39,451 nt of DNA from Fibrobacteria bacterium. GTDB taxonomy: Bacteria; Fibrobacterota; Fibrobacteria; UBA11236. Below, one piece after another: positions 6,788-17,784 of the stretch. The translations under genes and the position numbers were made by a program. Numbering within the stretch: the stretch's first letter is position 1; each line of letters starts with the position of its first letter. The notes under the pieces are model-generated. The model saw only the letters and a list, made by a program, of their open reading frames with translations, searched no databases and had not been told where the DNA came from. The stretch spans positions 1 to 39,451 of the forward strand of contig JANYDA010000018.1 in NCBI GenBank assembly GCA_025360005.1. Reading direction: 5' to 3'.

Positions 6788-9151
6788 ATGAATAACGATA
6801 CATTGGATCCGGAACAACTCCGCAAGCTGGACGCCTACTGGCGCGCCGCCAATTACCTTTCAGTCGGCCAGATTTACCTCTATGACAATCCGCTGCTGAA
6901 GCGCCCGCTGGCGCCCACCGACATCAAGCGCATGCTGCTGGGGCATTGGGGGACCACTCCCGGCCAGAACTTCATTTACGCGCACCTGAACCGGGTCATC
7001 AAGAAATTCGATCTCAACATGATCTATGTCTCTGGCCCCGGGCATGGCGGCCCCGCCGTGGTGGGGAACACCTATCTGGAGGGCTCCTACAGCGAGGTCT
7101 ATCCGGATATCAGCCAGGATGAAGCGGGCCTGCGGAAACTCTTCCTGCAGTTCTCCTTTCCCGGCGGGATTCCCAGCCATGTGTCGCCGGAATGCCCGGG
7201 ATCGATCCATGAAGGCGGCGAATTGGGCTATTCGCTCAGCCACTCGTTCGGCGCCGTGTTCGACAATCCCGATCTGATCGTGGCTTGCGTGGTGGGCGAT
7301 GGGGAAGCGGAGACCGGGCCCTTGGCCACGGCCTGGCACTCCAACAAGTTCCTCGATCCCGTGGGAGATGGCGCGGTGCTGCCCATCCTCCATCTCAACG
7401 GGTACAAGATTTCCAATCCCACCTTGCTCGCCCGCATTCCGCGGGAGGAGTTGGAGCAATTGTTCCGCGGCTACGGATGGGAGCCTTATTTCGTGGCAGG
7501 GCATGAACCCGGGCCGATGCATCAGGCGATGGCGGCGGCCTTGGACATCGCCGTGAAGCGGATCAAGGACATCCAGCGCGACGCCCGCGCCCACGGCGCC
7601 GCCGAACGTCCGCGTTGGCCGATGCTGGTCCTTGATTCGCCCAAAGGCTGGACGGGGCCCAAGGTAATCGACGGCCGGCCCATCGAAGGCACTTTCCGAT
7701 CGCATCAGGTTCCGCTCTCGGATCCGGCTTCCAATCCGGAACATCTCAAGCTCTTGGAAGCATGGCTGAAAAGCTACCGTCCCGAAGAGCTTTTTGACGC
7801 GCAGGGCCGACTGAACGAGGGCCTGGCGGAATTGGCGCCCCGCGGGGACAGGCGCATGGGATCGAATCCGCATGCCAATGGGGGCGCGCTGCTCCGCGAT
7901 TTGCGGATGCCGGATTTCCGCGCCTACGCCGCGGCCGTGCCCTCGCCGGGAACGCCCGGCATCGGCGATACGCATGTGCTGGGCAAGTTCCTGCGCGATG
8001 TGGCGAAGCAGAACGCGGAGCAGAAGAATTTCCGCGTCTTCGGACCGGATGAAACGCTCTCCAACGGCCTGGAGGCCCTTTTCGATGCGACCAACCGGCA
8101 ATGGGAAGGTAAGCGCCTCGCGAACGATGAATTCCTGGCGCCCAGCGGCCGCGTGCTGGAAATGCTCAGCGAGCATCAATGCGAGGGCTGGCTGGAAGGC
8201 TATCTGCTCACGGGGCGGCATGGGCTTTTCAATTGCTATGAAGCCTTCATCCATATCGTCGACTCCATGTTCAACCAGCATGCCAAATGGCTCAAGGTCA
8301 CCGCGCGACTGCCCTGGCGCCGCAAGATCGCGTCCCTGAATTATCTGCTGGCTTCGCATGTCTGGCGCCAGGATCACAACGGCTTTACGCATCAGGATCC
8401 CGGTTTCATCGATCATGTGGTGAACAAGAAAGCGGAAGTGGTGCGGGTGTACTTGCCGCCGGACGCCAATTGCCTGCTGTCGGTGATGGACCATTGCTTG
8501 CGCAGCCGCCAGTATGTCAACGTGGTGATCGCGGGCAAGCATCCCGCGCCGCAATGGCTGGGCATGGATGCCGCGGAGAAACATTGCGCCGAGGGCATCG
8601 GCATCTGGAGATGGGCCGGCACCGATAAGGAGGCGGCTCCCGACGTGGTCATGGCCTGTTGCGGCGACGTGCCCACCTTGGAAACGCTGGCCGCCGTGGC
8701 CATCCTGCGCGAGCATTTGCCAGATCTCAAGATCCGCGTGGTCAACGTGGTGGACCTGATGAAATTGCAGCCGCACTCCGAGCACCCGCACGGATTGAGC
8801 GATATGGATTTCGACGAAATCTTCACCAAGGATAAGCCCGTCATTTTCGCCTTCCACGCCTATCCATGGCTGATCCACCGGCTGACGTACCGGCGCAGCA
8901 ACCATCATAACATCCACGTGCGGGGCTATAAGGAAGAAGGCACCATCACCACGCCTTTCGATATGACGGTGCTGAACGAATTGGATCGTTTTCACTTGGC
9001 CATGGATGCAATCGATCGATTGCCGCAGACGGGGGATAAAGGCGGCTACTTGAAGCGGCAGCTCAAGGACAAGCTGGTGGAGCATAAGCGGCACATCGAA
9101 AAGCACGGCGAGGATATGCCGGAGATCCGCAACTGGAAATGGCCGGTATAA
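6788..9151 (+). CDS. xfp: phosphoketolase (xylulose-5-phosphate/fructose-6-phosphate)
   Basis: Thiamine-diphosphate enzyme that cleaves xylulose 5-phosphate and/or fructose 6-phosphate with phosphate to give acetyl phosphate. It has 787 residues, typical for the family. Visible signatures are [20 protein letters not shown] (from residue 83), [18 protein letters not shown], and the thiamine-binding stretch [20 protein letters not shown] (GDG at 170-172). The C-terminal part includes [10 protein letters not shown] and GKHPAPQWL. The ATG at 6788 is preferred; a GTG at 6782 in the same frame overlaps the ackA stop and is an alternative. Substrate preference cannot be read from sequence. It sits directly between ackA and a D-lactate dehydrogenase. 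Confidence 0.95.
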   Translation: MNNDTLDPEQLRKLDAYWRAANYLSVGQIYLYDNPLLKRPLAPTDIKRMLLGHWGTTPGQNFIYAHLNRVIKKFDLNMIYVSGPGHGGPAVVGNTYLEGSYSEVYPDISQDEAGLRKLFLQFSFPGGIPSHVSPECPGSIHEGGELGYSLSHSFGAVFDNPDLIVACVVGDGEAETGPLATAWHSNKFLDPVGDGAVLPILHLNGYKISNPTLLARIPREELEQLFRGYGWEPYFVAGHEPGPMHQAMAAALDIAVKRIKDIQRDARAHGAAERPRWPMLVLDSPKGWTGPKVIDGRPIEGTFRSHQVPLSDPASNPEHLKLLEAWLKSYRPEELFDAQGRLNEGLAELAPRGDRRMGSNPHANGGALLRDLRMPDFRAYAAAVPSPGTPGIGDTHVLGKFLRDVAKQNAEQKNFRVFGPDETLSNGLEALFDATNRQWEGKRLANDEFLAPSGRVLEMLSEHQCEGWLEGYLLTGRHGLFNCYEAFIHIVDSMFNQHAKWLKVTARLPWRRKIASLNYLLASHVWRQDHNGFTHQDPGFIDHVVNKKAEVVRVYLPPDANCLLSVMDHCLRSRQYVNVVIAGKHPAPQWLGMDAAEKHCAEGIGIWRWAGTDKEAAPDVVMACCGDVPTLETLAAVAILREHLPDLKIRVVNVVDLMKLQPHSEHPHGLSDMDFDEIFTKDKPVIFAFHAYPWLIHRLTYRRSNHHNIHVRGYKEEGTITTPFDMTVLNELDRFHLAMDAIDRLPQTGDKGGYLKRQLKDKLVEHKRHIEKHGEDMPEIRNWKWPV

Positions 9152-10162
9152 ATGCGCGTCACCGTATTCGGTTCCAAGCAATATGAGCGCGCTTTGTTGG
9201 AGGATGCCGCGCGGGCCGCCGGCCACGTGCTGTCGCACCAATCGCAGCATCTGAATGCCGACACCGCGGCCTTGGCCGCCCGTTCCAGGGCCGTTTCGGC
9301 TTTCGTGAACGATTCCTTGAATGCGGAGACCTTGGAAATCCTGGCCAAGTGCGGCGTGAAAATGGTGGCTTTGCGCTGCGCCGGCTTCAACCAAGTGGAT
9401 GCCGCCGCAGCGGAAAGATTGGGAATCATCGTAGCCAGGGTGCCCGCGTACTCGCCCCACGCGGTAGCCGAGCATACCCTGACCTTGGCCTTGGCGCTGA
9501 GCCGGAAATTGTGCCGTGCCTACAATCGCATCCGGGAAGGGAATTTTTCCCTGGAGGGCATGTTGGGAACCGGCCTGTACGGGAAAACCGTCGGCATAGT
9601 CGGCACCGGGCGCATCGGCGCGGTGGCGGCCAGCCTGTTCAAGGGTCTGGGATGCAAGGTTGTCGGGTATGACGTGGTTCCGTCGCCGGAATGCCTGCGA
9701 TTGGGGATGACGTATCTGGCATTGCCGGATTTGCTGCGGACCGCGGATATCATCAGCCTGCATTGCCCCCTTACGCCGGAAACCAAGCATTTGCTTGGCC
9801 GCCGGGAGATCGCGCTGATGAAACCGGGGGCCATGCTGCTCAATACCAGCCGGGGCGGAGTGCTGGACGCCGGAGCCGTTATCGACGGACTGAAATCCGG
9901 GAGGATCGGAAACCTGGGGTTGGATGTGTATGAGGAGGAGGCGGACATGTTTTTCGAAGACCTTTCCGGCCAGGTGATCCAGGACGATGTCTTCGCGCGC
10001 TTGCTGACCTTCCCCAACGTGATCATAACCGGGCACCAGGGTTTCTTCACCGAAGAAGCCCTCGCCGATATCGTCCGCACGACCATGGCGAATATTTCCG
10101 AATTCGAAGGCACGGGGAAATGCGCCAACGCCATTCCCATCGCGAGGAAAGCCGCAGCTTGA
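9152..10162 (+). CDS. D-lactate dehydrogenase-like D-2-hydroxyacid dehydrogenase
   Basis: NAD-dependent reductase of 2-keto acids, most likely pyruvate to D-lactate, which would reoxidise NADH in the phosphoketolase pathway. It has 336 residues. RCAGFNQVD, the dinucleotide-binding GIVGTGRIG (about 148-156), SLHCPLTPETKHL, MLLNTSRGGVLD and GHQGFFTEEAL with the catalytic His are all as expected for the LdhA branch. The ATG begins one base after the xfp stop codon, so translation is coupled to xfp. The stop overlaps the region where homology to a magnesium P-type ATPase starts. Confidence 0.88.
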   Translation: MRVTVFGSKQYERALLEDAARAAGHVLSHQSQHLNADTAALAARSRAVSAFVNDSLNAETLEILAKCGVKMVALRCAGFNQVDAAAAERLGIIVARVPAYSPHAVAEHTLTLALALSRKLCRAYNRIREGNFSLEGMLGTGLYGKTVGIVGTGRIGAVAASLFKGLGCKVVGYDVVPSPECLRLGMTYLALPDLLRTADIISLHCPLTPETKHLLGRREIALMKPGAMLLNTSRGGVLDAGAVIDGLKSGRIGNLGLDVYEEEADMFFEDLSGQVIQDDVFARLLTFPNVIITGHQGFFTEEALADIVRTTMANISEFEGTGKCANAIPIARKAAA

Positions 10163-12370
10163 GCGCAGGCTTCCGCTTCCCGGGCCGAACGGGTTATCGG
10201 TCCTGGAAGCGGAAAACCGCTTGTCCAGGTACGGCCGCAATGAGGTGGGGGCGGAAAAGCAGGCGGGCTGGCCGACCTTCCTGTTCAACAGCCTTAAAAA
10301 CCCCCTGGCGATCTTGCTGGCGGTTTTATCCGGATTGTCTTTCGCGACGCATGATTACCGGGGCGGGGCCGTGATGGCCGCGATGATCGTCCTGGGCGTG
10401 TGCCTGCGGTTCGTGCAGGAGTTCCGCGCCGACAATGCCGCCGCCCGGCTCAAGGCTTTGATCAGCGTTACCACCAACGTCATCCGCGGCGGCGAGCCGC
10501 GGGAAATCCCCATCCACGATGTGGTTCCCGGCGACGTGATCCGCATAGCGGCGGGCGACATAGTCCCGGCGGACGTCCGCCTGCTCTCCGCCAAGGATCT
10601 TTTCATCACCCAATCCAGCCTGACGGGCGAGTCCCTGCCCGCGGAAAAGTTCGCGGATGCGGCCGCGGGCAAAAGCGTTTCGCTGCTGGACTGCTCCAAC
10701 CTGTGCTACATGGGAACCAGCGTGGAGAGCGGAACCGCGTCGGCGGTGGCGGTGGCGACGGGCGCGAAAACCTATTTCGGCGGTATGGCCAAGGCCATCA
10801 TAGGCGCCAAGGTGGAAACCAGTTTCGACAAAGGCCTTAAGGGTCTGACGCTTTTGATGCTGAAGTTCATGATGTTCATGGTCCCGGCAGTATTCCTCAT
10901 CAACGGGCTCACCAAGCATGAATGGAAGGGAATGAACACCTTGAAGCGGGTCCCGTTTCCGGCTATACGAAACTGGACGAAATCCCTTTCGACTTCTCGC
11001 GCAAAATGATGTCCGTGGTGGTGGAATCGCCCAAGCGGGAGCGCCTATTGATCACCAAGGGCGCGCCCGAATCCGTTTTCGCCCGCTGCAAACGCTTTGA
11101 GATGGGAGGCCGCGTAGAGGCGATGACCCCGGAACTGGAAGCCGGCGTCCGTGGGGAATACCAAAGCTTGAGCGCGGATGGATTCAGGGTGTTGGCCGTG
11201 GCCTATCGGAAAATGGATCCCCGCCCGGCATACGGGCGCGACGATGAGCAGGATCTGGTCCTCAGGGGATACTTGGCGTTTCTGGATCCTCCCAAGGAAT
11301 CCGCCGGCCCCGCCATCCAGGCCCTGAAGCGGCACGGCATTTCCATCAAGGTCCTCACCGGGGACAATGAGTTGGTGAGCAAGAAGATATGCCGCGACGT
11401 GGGTTTGGATGCCGGGACCATCCTGTTGGGCCCGGCGATGGAAGGCATGTCGGATCCGGAATTGGCGGCGGCCGCGGAAAAGGCCACCGTCTTGGCCAGG
11501 CTCTTGCCTTCGCATAAACAGAGGGTCATCCAGGCCTTGCAAGGGAACGGCCATGTGGTGGGGTTCATGGGCGACGGGATCAACGACGCTCCCGCCTTGC
11601 GGCATGCCGACGTGGGCATTTCGGTGGATACCGCCGTGGACATCGCCAAGGAATCCGCCGATATCATCCTGCTGGAAAAAAGCCTGCTGGTGCTGGATGA
11701 GGGCGTGCTCGAAGGGCGCAAAGTATTCGCCAACATCCTGAAATACATCCGCATGGGAGCCAGCTCCAGCTTCGGAAGCATGTTCAGTATGCTCGGCGCC
11801 AGCGCCTTCCTGCCGTACGTTCCCATGCTGCCCATCCAAATCCTGGCCAACAATCTGCTTTACGATATTTCCCAGGTCCCCATTCCCACGAACAATGTGG
11901 ACGCGAGCCAAATCGCCCTGCCCAGGCCTTGGGACATGGGGGAAATCCGGAAATTCATCCTTTACATCGGTCCGGTCAGTTCCCTTTTCGACTACTCCAC
12001 CTTCTTGGCGATGCTGTACGTCTTCAAATGCTGGGATCCGGCGCGCGCCGCTTTGTTCCATACTGGATGGTTCGTGGAATCGCTCTTGACGCAAACCCTG
12101 ATCATCCACGTTATCCGCACCAAGCGATTGCCCCTCATCCAAAGCCGCGCCAGCCTGCCCATCGTCCTGACCGGATTGGCGGTGATGGCTTTCGGAACGG
12201 CGCTGCCGTATTCCCCCCTGGCCGCCTATTTGGGTTTCGTGCCGCTGCCGTGGCGCTACTGGCCCATCTTGGCCGTTACGCTGGGATGTTACGTCACCCT
12301 GACGCAAGGGGTGAAAGCGTTCCTACTTCGCCAGGGGACGGGCTCCGTGCCCGTCTCCAGCGCAGCATAG
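10161..12370 (+). pseudogene. mgtA: MgtA-type magnesium P-type ATPase lacking its phosphorylation segment
   Basis: Family similarity starts at about 10185 (NGLSVLEAENRLSRYGRNEV), upstream of the only candidate start seen (TTG at 10221), so the N-terminus looks lost. The first frame carries the membrane entry, actuator domain and TGES loop (SSLTGESLPAEKF) up to LINGLTKHEW near 10920. The second frame picks up at KLDEIPFDFSRKMMSVV and runs to 12370 with TGDN, GDGINDAPALRHAD and the C-terminal membrane domain. The segment between, which in MgtA holds the PEMLP helix and the DKTGT aspartate (roughly 150 residues), is absent and the frame is shifted. The pump cannot form its phosphoenzyme. It lies just after ldh in the same direction. 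Confidence 0.88.
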
Positions 12371-15038
12371 CCAGCTTCCGGCCTTCTTCCATTAGGAGAA
12401 AGACGAAGGGATAGCAGGCCAGCAGCGCCCAATGGCGCCATTGCAAGGGCGCGAGGCCGAAAATCCCCGCCAGGGGGCGCACGTGGATCAGAAGCAGGAC
12501 CAATGTCATCTCCGTAACGATTGCTCCCCAAATCCAAGGGTTCCGCCGCTTGAGGCTGAAAACGGAGTAGCGCGAGCTGCGGCAGGCGAAAACGTTCCCG
12601 ATCTGGCACGCTACGATTCCGGCCAGGGAAAGGGTCACAGCCTGCTTATACACCATGCCCGCGGCCGCCATGGGCATGCCGGGCCTCCATCCGGACAGCC
12701 AATACGCGTAGAAGAATCCGCCCAGGCAGAACACGGCCTGGATCCCGCCCAGCCAGGCATAAGCGCGCAGCAGGGTTCCGGGATTCAGCAACCTGTCCTT
12801 GCGGGATCGCGGGGGACGCGTCATGACGTCCGGCTCGGCGGATTCCATTCCCAGCGCCAAGGCGGGCGCCATATCGGTCCCCAAGTCGACGGCCAGGATC
12901 TGCATCACGTTGAGCGGGAGCGGGATGCGGAAGAGGGCGAAAGCCAGGAAAGGGACCAGCTCGGAAACATTGCTGGCGAATATGTAGGTCACGAATTTCC
13001 GCACGTTGTCGTACACGGTGCGGCCTTCCTGGACCGCGGTCACGATAGTCCCGAAATCATCATCGCGCAGCACCATGTCCGCCGCCGCGCGCGCTACTTC
13101 CGTTCCCGCTTTGCCCATGGCCACGCCGATGTCCGCTTGCTTCAAGGCCGGCGCGTCGTTGACGCCGTCGCCCGTCACCGCCACCACCTCACCCAGCCGC
13201 TGGAAGGCTTCTACCAACCGCAGCTTATGCTCCGGTTTCACGCGGGCGAAAAGCAGATCCGGGGACGTCAGCAGCGCGTCGAGGGCGGGATCGTCGAGTC
13301 CGTCCAGATCGCGGCCGGTAACCACGCGCGGGGCGGTTTCGCCCATGCCGATTTCCAGGGCGATGGCCGCTCCGGTCAGCCCACTGTCGCCGGTGACCAT
13401 ATGCACGCGGATGCCGGCGGAACGGCAGGCACGTAACGCAGCGGGTACGGAGGCGCGGGGCGGATCCTCGAATCCGACATACCCCAACAGCGTCAAATCC
13501 TTTTCGGTTTCATCGCGCAGCAAGCCGCCCGGATCGTCCATGGCGGGAGGAAGCTCCCGGCTCGCGACCGCCAGGACGCGGAAGCCTTTGCGGGCGAGGG
13601 TTTCATAGGCCCGCTGCGACGTTTCCAGGGCATCGCCGGGCAAGGGGGCGTCCGCGCCGTCGCTGCGGACATAGCGGCAGCGGGCAAGGATTTCCTCGGG
13701 CGCGCCTTTCACGCATGCGAGCAATCGCTCCCCTTGCCGATGCACCGTGGTCATGCGTTTGCGCGCCGAGTCGAAGGCGAATTCCCGCACGCGCGGCAGG
13801 GCCGCCTGCAGGTCCGGAGGATTCCCCGCGATCAAGGCCGCTTTCCAGATGGCGGCGTCGGTGCCTTCCTGCACGCGCCGGGCGGCGCTGGCGCCGGCGG
13901 TATTGTCGCTGCATAGCGCCGCGATGAGCAGAATGCGCTTCTGCGCTTCCGGAGCGGCGGCCTGCCATGCCTCCGCCCCCGGAGCCCACACGGCGCGCAC
14001 GGCCATGCGATTTTCGGTGAGGGTTCCGGTTTTATCCGTGAGGATGACCGTGGTCGCGCCCAGGGCCTCCACCGCCGAAAGCCGGCGCACCAGGGCTTCG
14101 CGGCGGGCCAGGCGGCGCACGGCCATGGCCAGCGATAGCGTGAGCGTGGGCAACAGCCCTTCCGGAACGTTGGCGACGATGACGCCGATGGCGAACAGGA
14201 AGGCGTCCACCATGCGCATATGCATTGCCAATACGCCGAGGGCCCCGAAGGAAATCCCCATGCCCACGGCCAGCAGGGTTACCACGCGCGTTACCCCTTG
14301 CAGTTCCCGTTCCAAGGGGCTGGGTCGCTCGCGCTGCCGCGCCGTGAGCCACGCGATGCGTCCGAACTCGGTGTCCTTGCCGGTCGCGAAGACCAGGGCC
14401 CGCCCCGTGCCTTCCGCCACCGACGTTCCCGCGAATACGATGTTGGCGGGAAGCGCCGCCTCTTCTTCCTTGGCTGTCGGTGCCGCGACGCAGGCTACCG
14501 AGCGGGATTCGCCGGTGAGGCTGGAAAGATCGACGCGGAGATCCTCCGCGAACGCGATGCGGGCATCGGCCGGGATCAGATCGCCCGCGCGCAGGAAAAC
14601 GAGATCGCCGACGACCACCGCTTCGGCGGGGATTTCGCATTCCAAGCCATCGCGTTGGGCCCGCACCATCACGGGGAGCATGGCTTCCAAAGCCTCCATG
14701 GCTTTTTCGGCTTGGAACTCCTGCCAGAAACTGAAGGCTCCGTTCAAGAGCACCACGGCCGCGATGGCCACGGCGAGCGAGGGCATGCCCGCCAGAAACG
14801 AGAGCAGCGCCGCGACCCAGAGGAGGAGGGCGAAGAAATGGATGAAATGGGTGGGAAGGATCTTATACCACGGTTTCCGGACCGCCGCGGAAATGATATT
14901 CCGCCCCTGGCTTTGCAGTCGCCGACCCGCTTCCTCCTGGGTAAGGCCGGATTCCGCGACCGCGAGTTCCCGGCGCAGATCGTCCAAGGAATGCCGCGCC
15001 GCGTTCTTCCAGCGGGCTTCCGGCTGCGCCGCCATCAA
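12294..15038 (-). CDS. cation-transporting P2-type ATPase
   Basis: A 914-residue P-type ATPase of the calcium or sodium/potassium-like branch. An N-terminal cation-ATPase domain precedes the actuator domain with LTGES (about 174-178). The ion-site helix has VANVPEGLLPT (from 289), the phosphorylation loop is DKTGTLT (335-341), and the hinge is TGDGVNDAPALKQADIG. The C-terminal helices include SNVSELVPFLAFALF and LAVDLGTDMAPALALGME, a pattern seen in Na,K-ATPase-like pumps, so Na+, K+ or Ca2+ are all possible. Its start overlaps the RND gene stop by four bases, so they are coupled. Its 3' end overlaps the mgtA pseudogene by 77 bases in convergent orientation. Confidence 0.9.
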   Translation of the reverse strand: MMAAQPEARWKNAARHSLDDLRRELAVAESGLTQEEAGRRLQSQGRNIISAAVRKPWYKILPTHFIHFFALLLWVAALLSFLAGMPSLAVAIAAVVLLNGAFSFWQEFQAEKAMEALEAMLPVMVRAQRDGLECEIPAEAVVVGDLVFLRAGDLIPADARIAFAEDLRVDLSSLTGESRSVACVAAPTAKEEEAALPANIVFAGTSVAEGTGRALVFATGKDTEFGRIAWLTARQRERPSPLERELQGVTRVVTLLAVGMGISFGALGVLAMHMRMVDAFLFAIGVIVANVPEGLLPTLTLSLAMAVRRLARREALVRRLSAVEALGATTVILTDKTGTLTENRMAVRAVWAPGAEAWQAAAPEAQKRILLIAALCSDNTAGASAARRVQEGTDAAIWKAALIAGNPPDLQAALPRVREFAFDSARKRMTTVHRQGERLLACVKGAPEEILARCRYVRSDGADAPLPGDALETSQRAYETLARKGFRVLAVASRELPPAMDDPGGLLRDETEKDLTLLGYVGFEDPPRASVPAALRACRSAGIRVHMVTGDSGLTGAAIALEIGMGETAPRVVTGRDLDGLDDPALDALLTSPDLLFARVKPEHKLRLVEAFQRLGEVVAVTGDGVNDAPALKQADIGVAMGKAGTEVARAAADMVLRDDDFGTIVTAVQEGRTVYDNVRKFVTYIFASNVSELVPFLAFALFRIPLPLNVMQILAVDLGTDMAPALALGMESAEPDVMTRPPRSRKDRLLNPGTLLRAYAWLGGIQAVFCLGGFFYAYWLSGWRPGMPMAAAGMVYKQAVTLSLAGIVACQIGNVFACRSSRYSVFSLKRRNPWIWGAIVTEMTLVLLLIHVRPLAGIFGLAPLQWRHWALLACYPFVFLLMEEGRKLAMLRWRRARSPSPGEVGTLSPLASG

Positions 15039-17605
15039 GGGGCTCCGCCGGCCAGGACTTCATCGTCGCGGATGAATTTCATCGCCAACCAAGGCGTCAA
15101 GCCGAGCGAGGTGACGAGAATGGCGGGCAGCCCGATCACGGCGAATTTCCCGATGCTGGCTATGCCCAGGTGGGAGGTGAAGAGCATGCCCACGAATCCC
15201 GCGGCGGTGCTCAAGGTGCACACCGCCACCAGCAGGCCGATGCCGGAATAAAGCTCCCACAAGCGGTGCCGGCCCAAGCGGAGGTAGCCCAAAAGCAGGT
15301 AGGTGCACACGTCCACGCTGTAGTCCTGCAACGTGGTGATGACGATCAGGTTGAAGACGCCGACCTTGACGTGGAACAGGCCCATCAATCCCAAGGTCCA
15401 AATCACGCCTACGGCCATTTCGATGCCGCAGATGAGCAGCAGTTTGCGGCTGCGCAGGATGAGGCCCAGCAGTAGCAATAGGATGACCGCCAAACAGGCG
15501 AAGAGCTTCCGGCTGTCCGCCTTCACGATGCGCGTGATATCGCTGAAGACGAAGCTGGAGGAATACGCGCTGAGATGTTCGCCGTTGACGTCGAAGTGCC
15601 CGTACCGATCCTGGAATTTCCCGGCTTCGATGGCGTTGGAGGAATTGTAATTGCCGTATATGAATCCGATCTTGCCGAATGAGCCGTCCCTTTCGCGCAG
15701 GAGATTGGCCGCCCAGGCCGGGATGTCCGCGCTGGAAAATGCCGCGGTTTGGCCGAGCTTGCGGAGCTTGGCGATCACGGCAGAGTCATCGCCGCCGGCA
15801 TGATCGAAAATCCGCTTTCCCGCGCTGGCGGCGATGGCGTGGATATACTCCATGCGCATCCTCTGCGAGTCCGCAGGAGGCACGAAGGTGGTGAGCGTCA
15901 GGAAACTCCGTAATAAAGGATCCTTCTCCACGGTCAGGCGCTGGAACAGGGTGTCATGCAATGCGGCCATGGCGGCGGAGTCGCGCGCCAGCACCACTAC
16001 AGGCTGGCTGCTGGTGCGATGGCTGTTCAAGGCGACGCTCACGGGAAGATGGCGCTCCGACTTCTGGTGCGTGTCGCGCAATTTATCGAAGTCGTATTCG
16101 AACCTCACCCTGGGCACGAAGCAGGCCAGGATCAAGGTTCCCGCCCCGATCACCGCGGCCGAGAACGGGACGATTTTACGGGAGCCTTGCTTTTTAAGCC
16201 AGACCGGCATGCGCAGCGGCGCGTGCCTGGAAACCAGGGACGGCCATATCCTGGGAAGTTTGGCGTGCATGCTTTCCCAGGTGAAAATGAAGGAAGGCAT
16301 GATCAGGAAGGTGGAGATCAGGCTGAGGGCGACGCCGATGCTGGCGAGGATCCCGAATTCATAAAAACCCACGAACTTGGAAACCAGCAATGTCAGCAAC
16401 CCGGCGATGGTGGTGGCGGCGGATACGATCAAGGAGAAGAACAAGGCATCCAGCGCTTCCTCCAAAGCCTCGATCCAGCTTCGTCCCGCGCTCACTTGCC
16501 GCTGCGCGTACCCCAGCACATAGGTGAAATAATCGATGCCCATGCCGAACAGGATGGAAATGACGAAGACGGTGTAAAGATTGAGCCGGCCGTAGGTCAA
16601 AGCGGTCAGGGCCAAGGTGAGGATGCATGTGAACGCGGCTTGCCAACCCAGCAGCAGCACGGGCGCCGCGCTGCGGAAGTAGGCGAACAGGATCAGGATA
16701 TTCAAAGCGATGGAGATAACGGTGGCGATCATGCCATTGCGGGAAAGCGAGTTGACTTCTTCCAATTCCCGGTACGGCCCTTCCACGCCGATGCTCAAAG
16801 CGCTTCCGTAGCGGCTTTGCGAAGGCCCCAGCAGGGCTTTCGATCGCGCGAGCACGGTCTTCACATAATCGATATCGGAACTCGGGTATTTCAGCACCGC
16901 TTGCACCAGGCCCACGGTTTTGCCTTCTCGGGTTTTGCCCATGAGGCGCGCCCGCAAGCGGGCCGGAATCCCTTGCTTGGGATCGAATTCGCCCGGCGGC
17001 GCCGGCCCATTTTTGCCCGCTTGGAAAAATGCCGTGAACGCATCCGCGGCCTCGTCGGGCAATCCCAATTGCTGGGGAAGATCGGCCTTGAACCATTGCA
17101 GGGGAGGGGCTTTCCGCGCAGGCAAGGAGTCGTCGCTCAGCAGATCGACGCCTAAGGGCGTCCGGTTCCCCAGGTCCAATTCCACCTGTTTCAATTTTCC
17201 CAGAATATCCTTGAGGTAAGCGGAAGGCAGATAGAGCAAGGCATGCTGTTCAAAGAAAGCGTTATCGCGCGCCACCTGGGAATAGACCAGGTCCGGCCAA
17301 TCCTTTTTCAGGGTGGAATCGATTTCGTCCTGGATGCGGGCCACCGAGTCCGCATCGTCCATGACGATGGCGATGGTGAATAAGTCCGCGCTGCCGAACC
17401 GCTTGTTCGTTTCCCGCAGGGCCCGGAAGGTTTCCGTTTTCCGGGGAAGCAGGGATTCCAGATCCGGATCGAGGCGGATTTTCAAACTGACGAAGAAGGC
17501 CGCCGCGCCGAGCAACAGGGAACAGGCCACCACGGCCTTGCGGCGCTTGAACGCGAAATCCAAATAGGCCCGGACGAAAAGGCGCTTCGTTGTCACTTCG
17601 GGCAT
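15035..17605 (-). CDS. RND/MMPL-superfamily exporter
   Basis: An 856-residue inner-membrane protein. The start MPEVTTKRLF is chosen because GGAG lies about nine bases upstream, and because the longer frame would add 68 residues of non-membrane sequence overlapping the N-ATPase leader region. Topology follows the family: one helix near residues 20-40, a large periplasmic loop beginning IRLDPDLESLLP, a bundle of five helices, a second helix after KKQGSRKIVPF, a second loop, and a final bundle near the C-terminus. Such proteins export lipids or hydrophobic compounds; the cargo is unknown. It heads a two-gene operon with the P2-type ATPase. Confidence 0.85.
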   Translation of the reverse strand: MPEVTTKRLFVRAYLDFAFKRRKAVVACSLLLGAAAFFVSLKIRLDPDLESLLPRKTETFRALRETNKRFGSADLFTIAIVMDDADSVARIQDEIDSTLKKDWPDLVYSQVARDNAFFEQHALLYLPSAYLKDILGKLKQVELDLGNRTPLGVDLLSDDSLPARKAPPLQWFKADLPQQLGLPDEAADAFTAFFQAGKNGPAPPGEFDPKQGIPARLRARLMGKTREGKTVGLVQAVLKYPSSDIDYVKTVLARSKALLGPSQSRYGSALSIGVEGPYRELEEVNSLSRNGMIATVISIALNILILFAYFRSAAPVLLLGWQAAFTCILTLALTALTYGRLNLYTVFVISILFGMGIDYFTYVLGYAQRQVSAGRSWIEALEEALDALFFSLIVSAATTIAGLLTLLVSKFVGFYEFGILASIGVALSLISTFLIMPSFIFTWESMHAKLPRIWPSLVSRHAPLRMPVWLKKQGSRKIVPFSAAVIGAGTLILACFVPRVRFEYDFDKLRDTHQKSERHLPVSVALNSHRTSSQPVVVLARDSAAMAALHDTLFQRLTVEKDPLLRSFLTLTTFVPPADSQRMRMEYIHAIAASAGKRIFDHAGGDDSAVIAKLRKLGQTAAFSSADIPAWAANLLRERDGSFGKIGFIYGNYNSSNAIEAGKFQDRYGHFDVNGEHLSAYSSSFVFSDITRIVKADSRKLFACLAVILLLLLGLILRSRKLLLICGIEMAVGVIWTLGLMGLFHVKVGVFNLIVITTLQDYSVDVCTYLLLGYLRLGRHRLWELYSGIGLLVAVCTLSTAAGFVGMLFTSHLGIASIGKFAVIGLPAILVTSLGLTPWLAMKFIRDDEVLAGGAP

Positions 17606-17762
17606 TTTATTTCGGCTCCGGGCTGTGGACTGCGAGGCGGGATGCAAGTTCCGGCTATGCCCAACATAGGTGGATCCGCCCCCGTCTACAAGACAAATCG
17701 GGCCTGGTGGAAAAAACCAATTTTCCTGGTTATCTTCAATAGCCGCAAACTTAAACCCGCAC

Positions 17763-17784
17763 GGGACCCTTTCAAACATATATT
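17763..17784 (+). promoter_or_regulatory. promoter-like pair of the N-ATPase operon (GGGAC, TATATT)
   Basis: GGGAC at 17763-17767 and TATATT at 17779-17784, eleven bases apart. The same pair precedes the phosphoketolase operon (4768-4788). The remaining upstream stretch (17606-17762) shows no gene and must also hold the divergent promoter of the RND gene. Confidence 0.45.

Noticed and set aside
6860-10288. Very long reverse-strand open frame (1142 codons) opposite xfp and ldh
   Set aside because: It lies against strongly conserved phosphoketolase and dehydrogenase genes. Long antisense frames are expected from high-G+C codon usage, and the peptide is His/Arg/Gln-rich without any domain.
13747-15251. 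Plus-strand frames opposite the P2-type ATPase
   Set aside because: They shadow conserved ATPase motifs on the other strand; composition is Ser/Arg-rich and no domain is seen.
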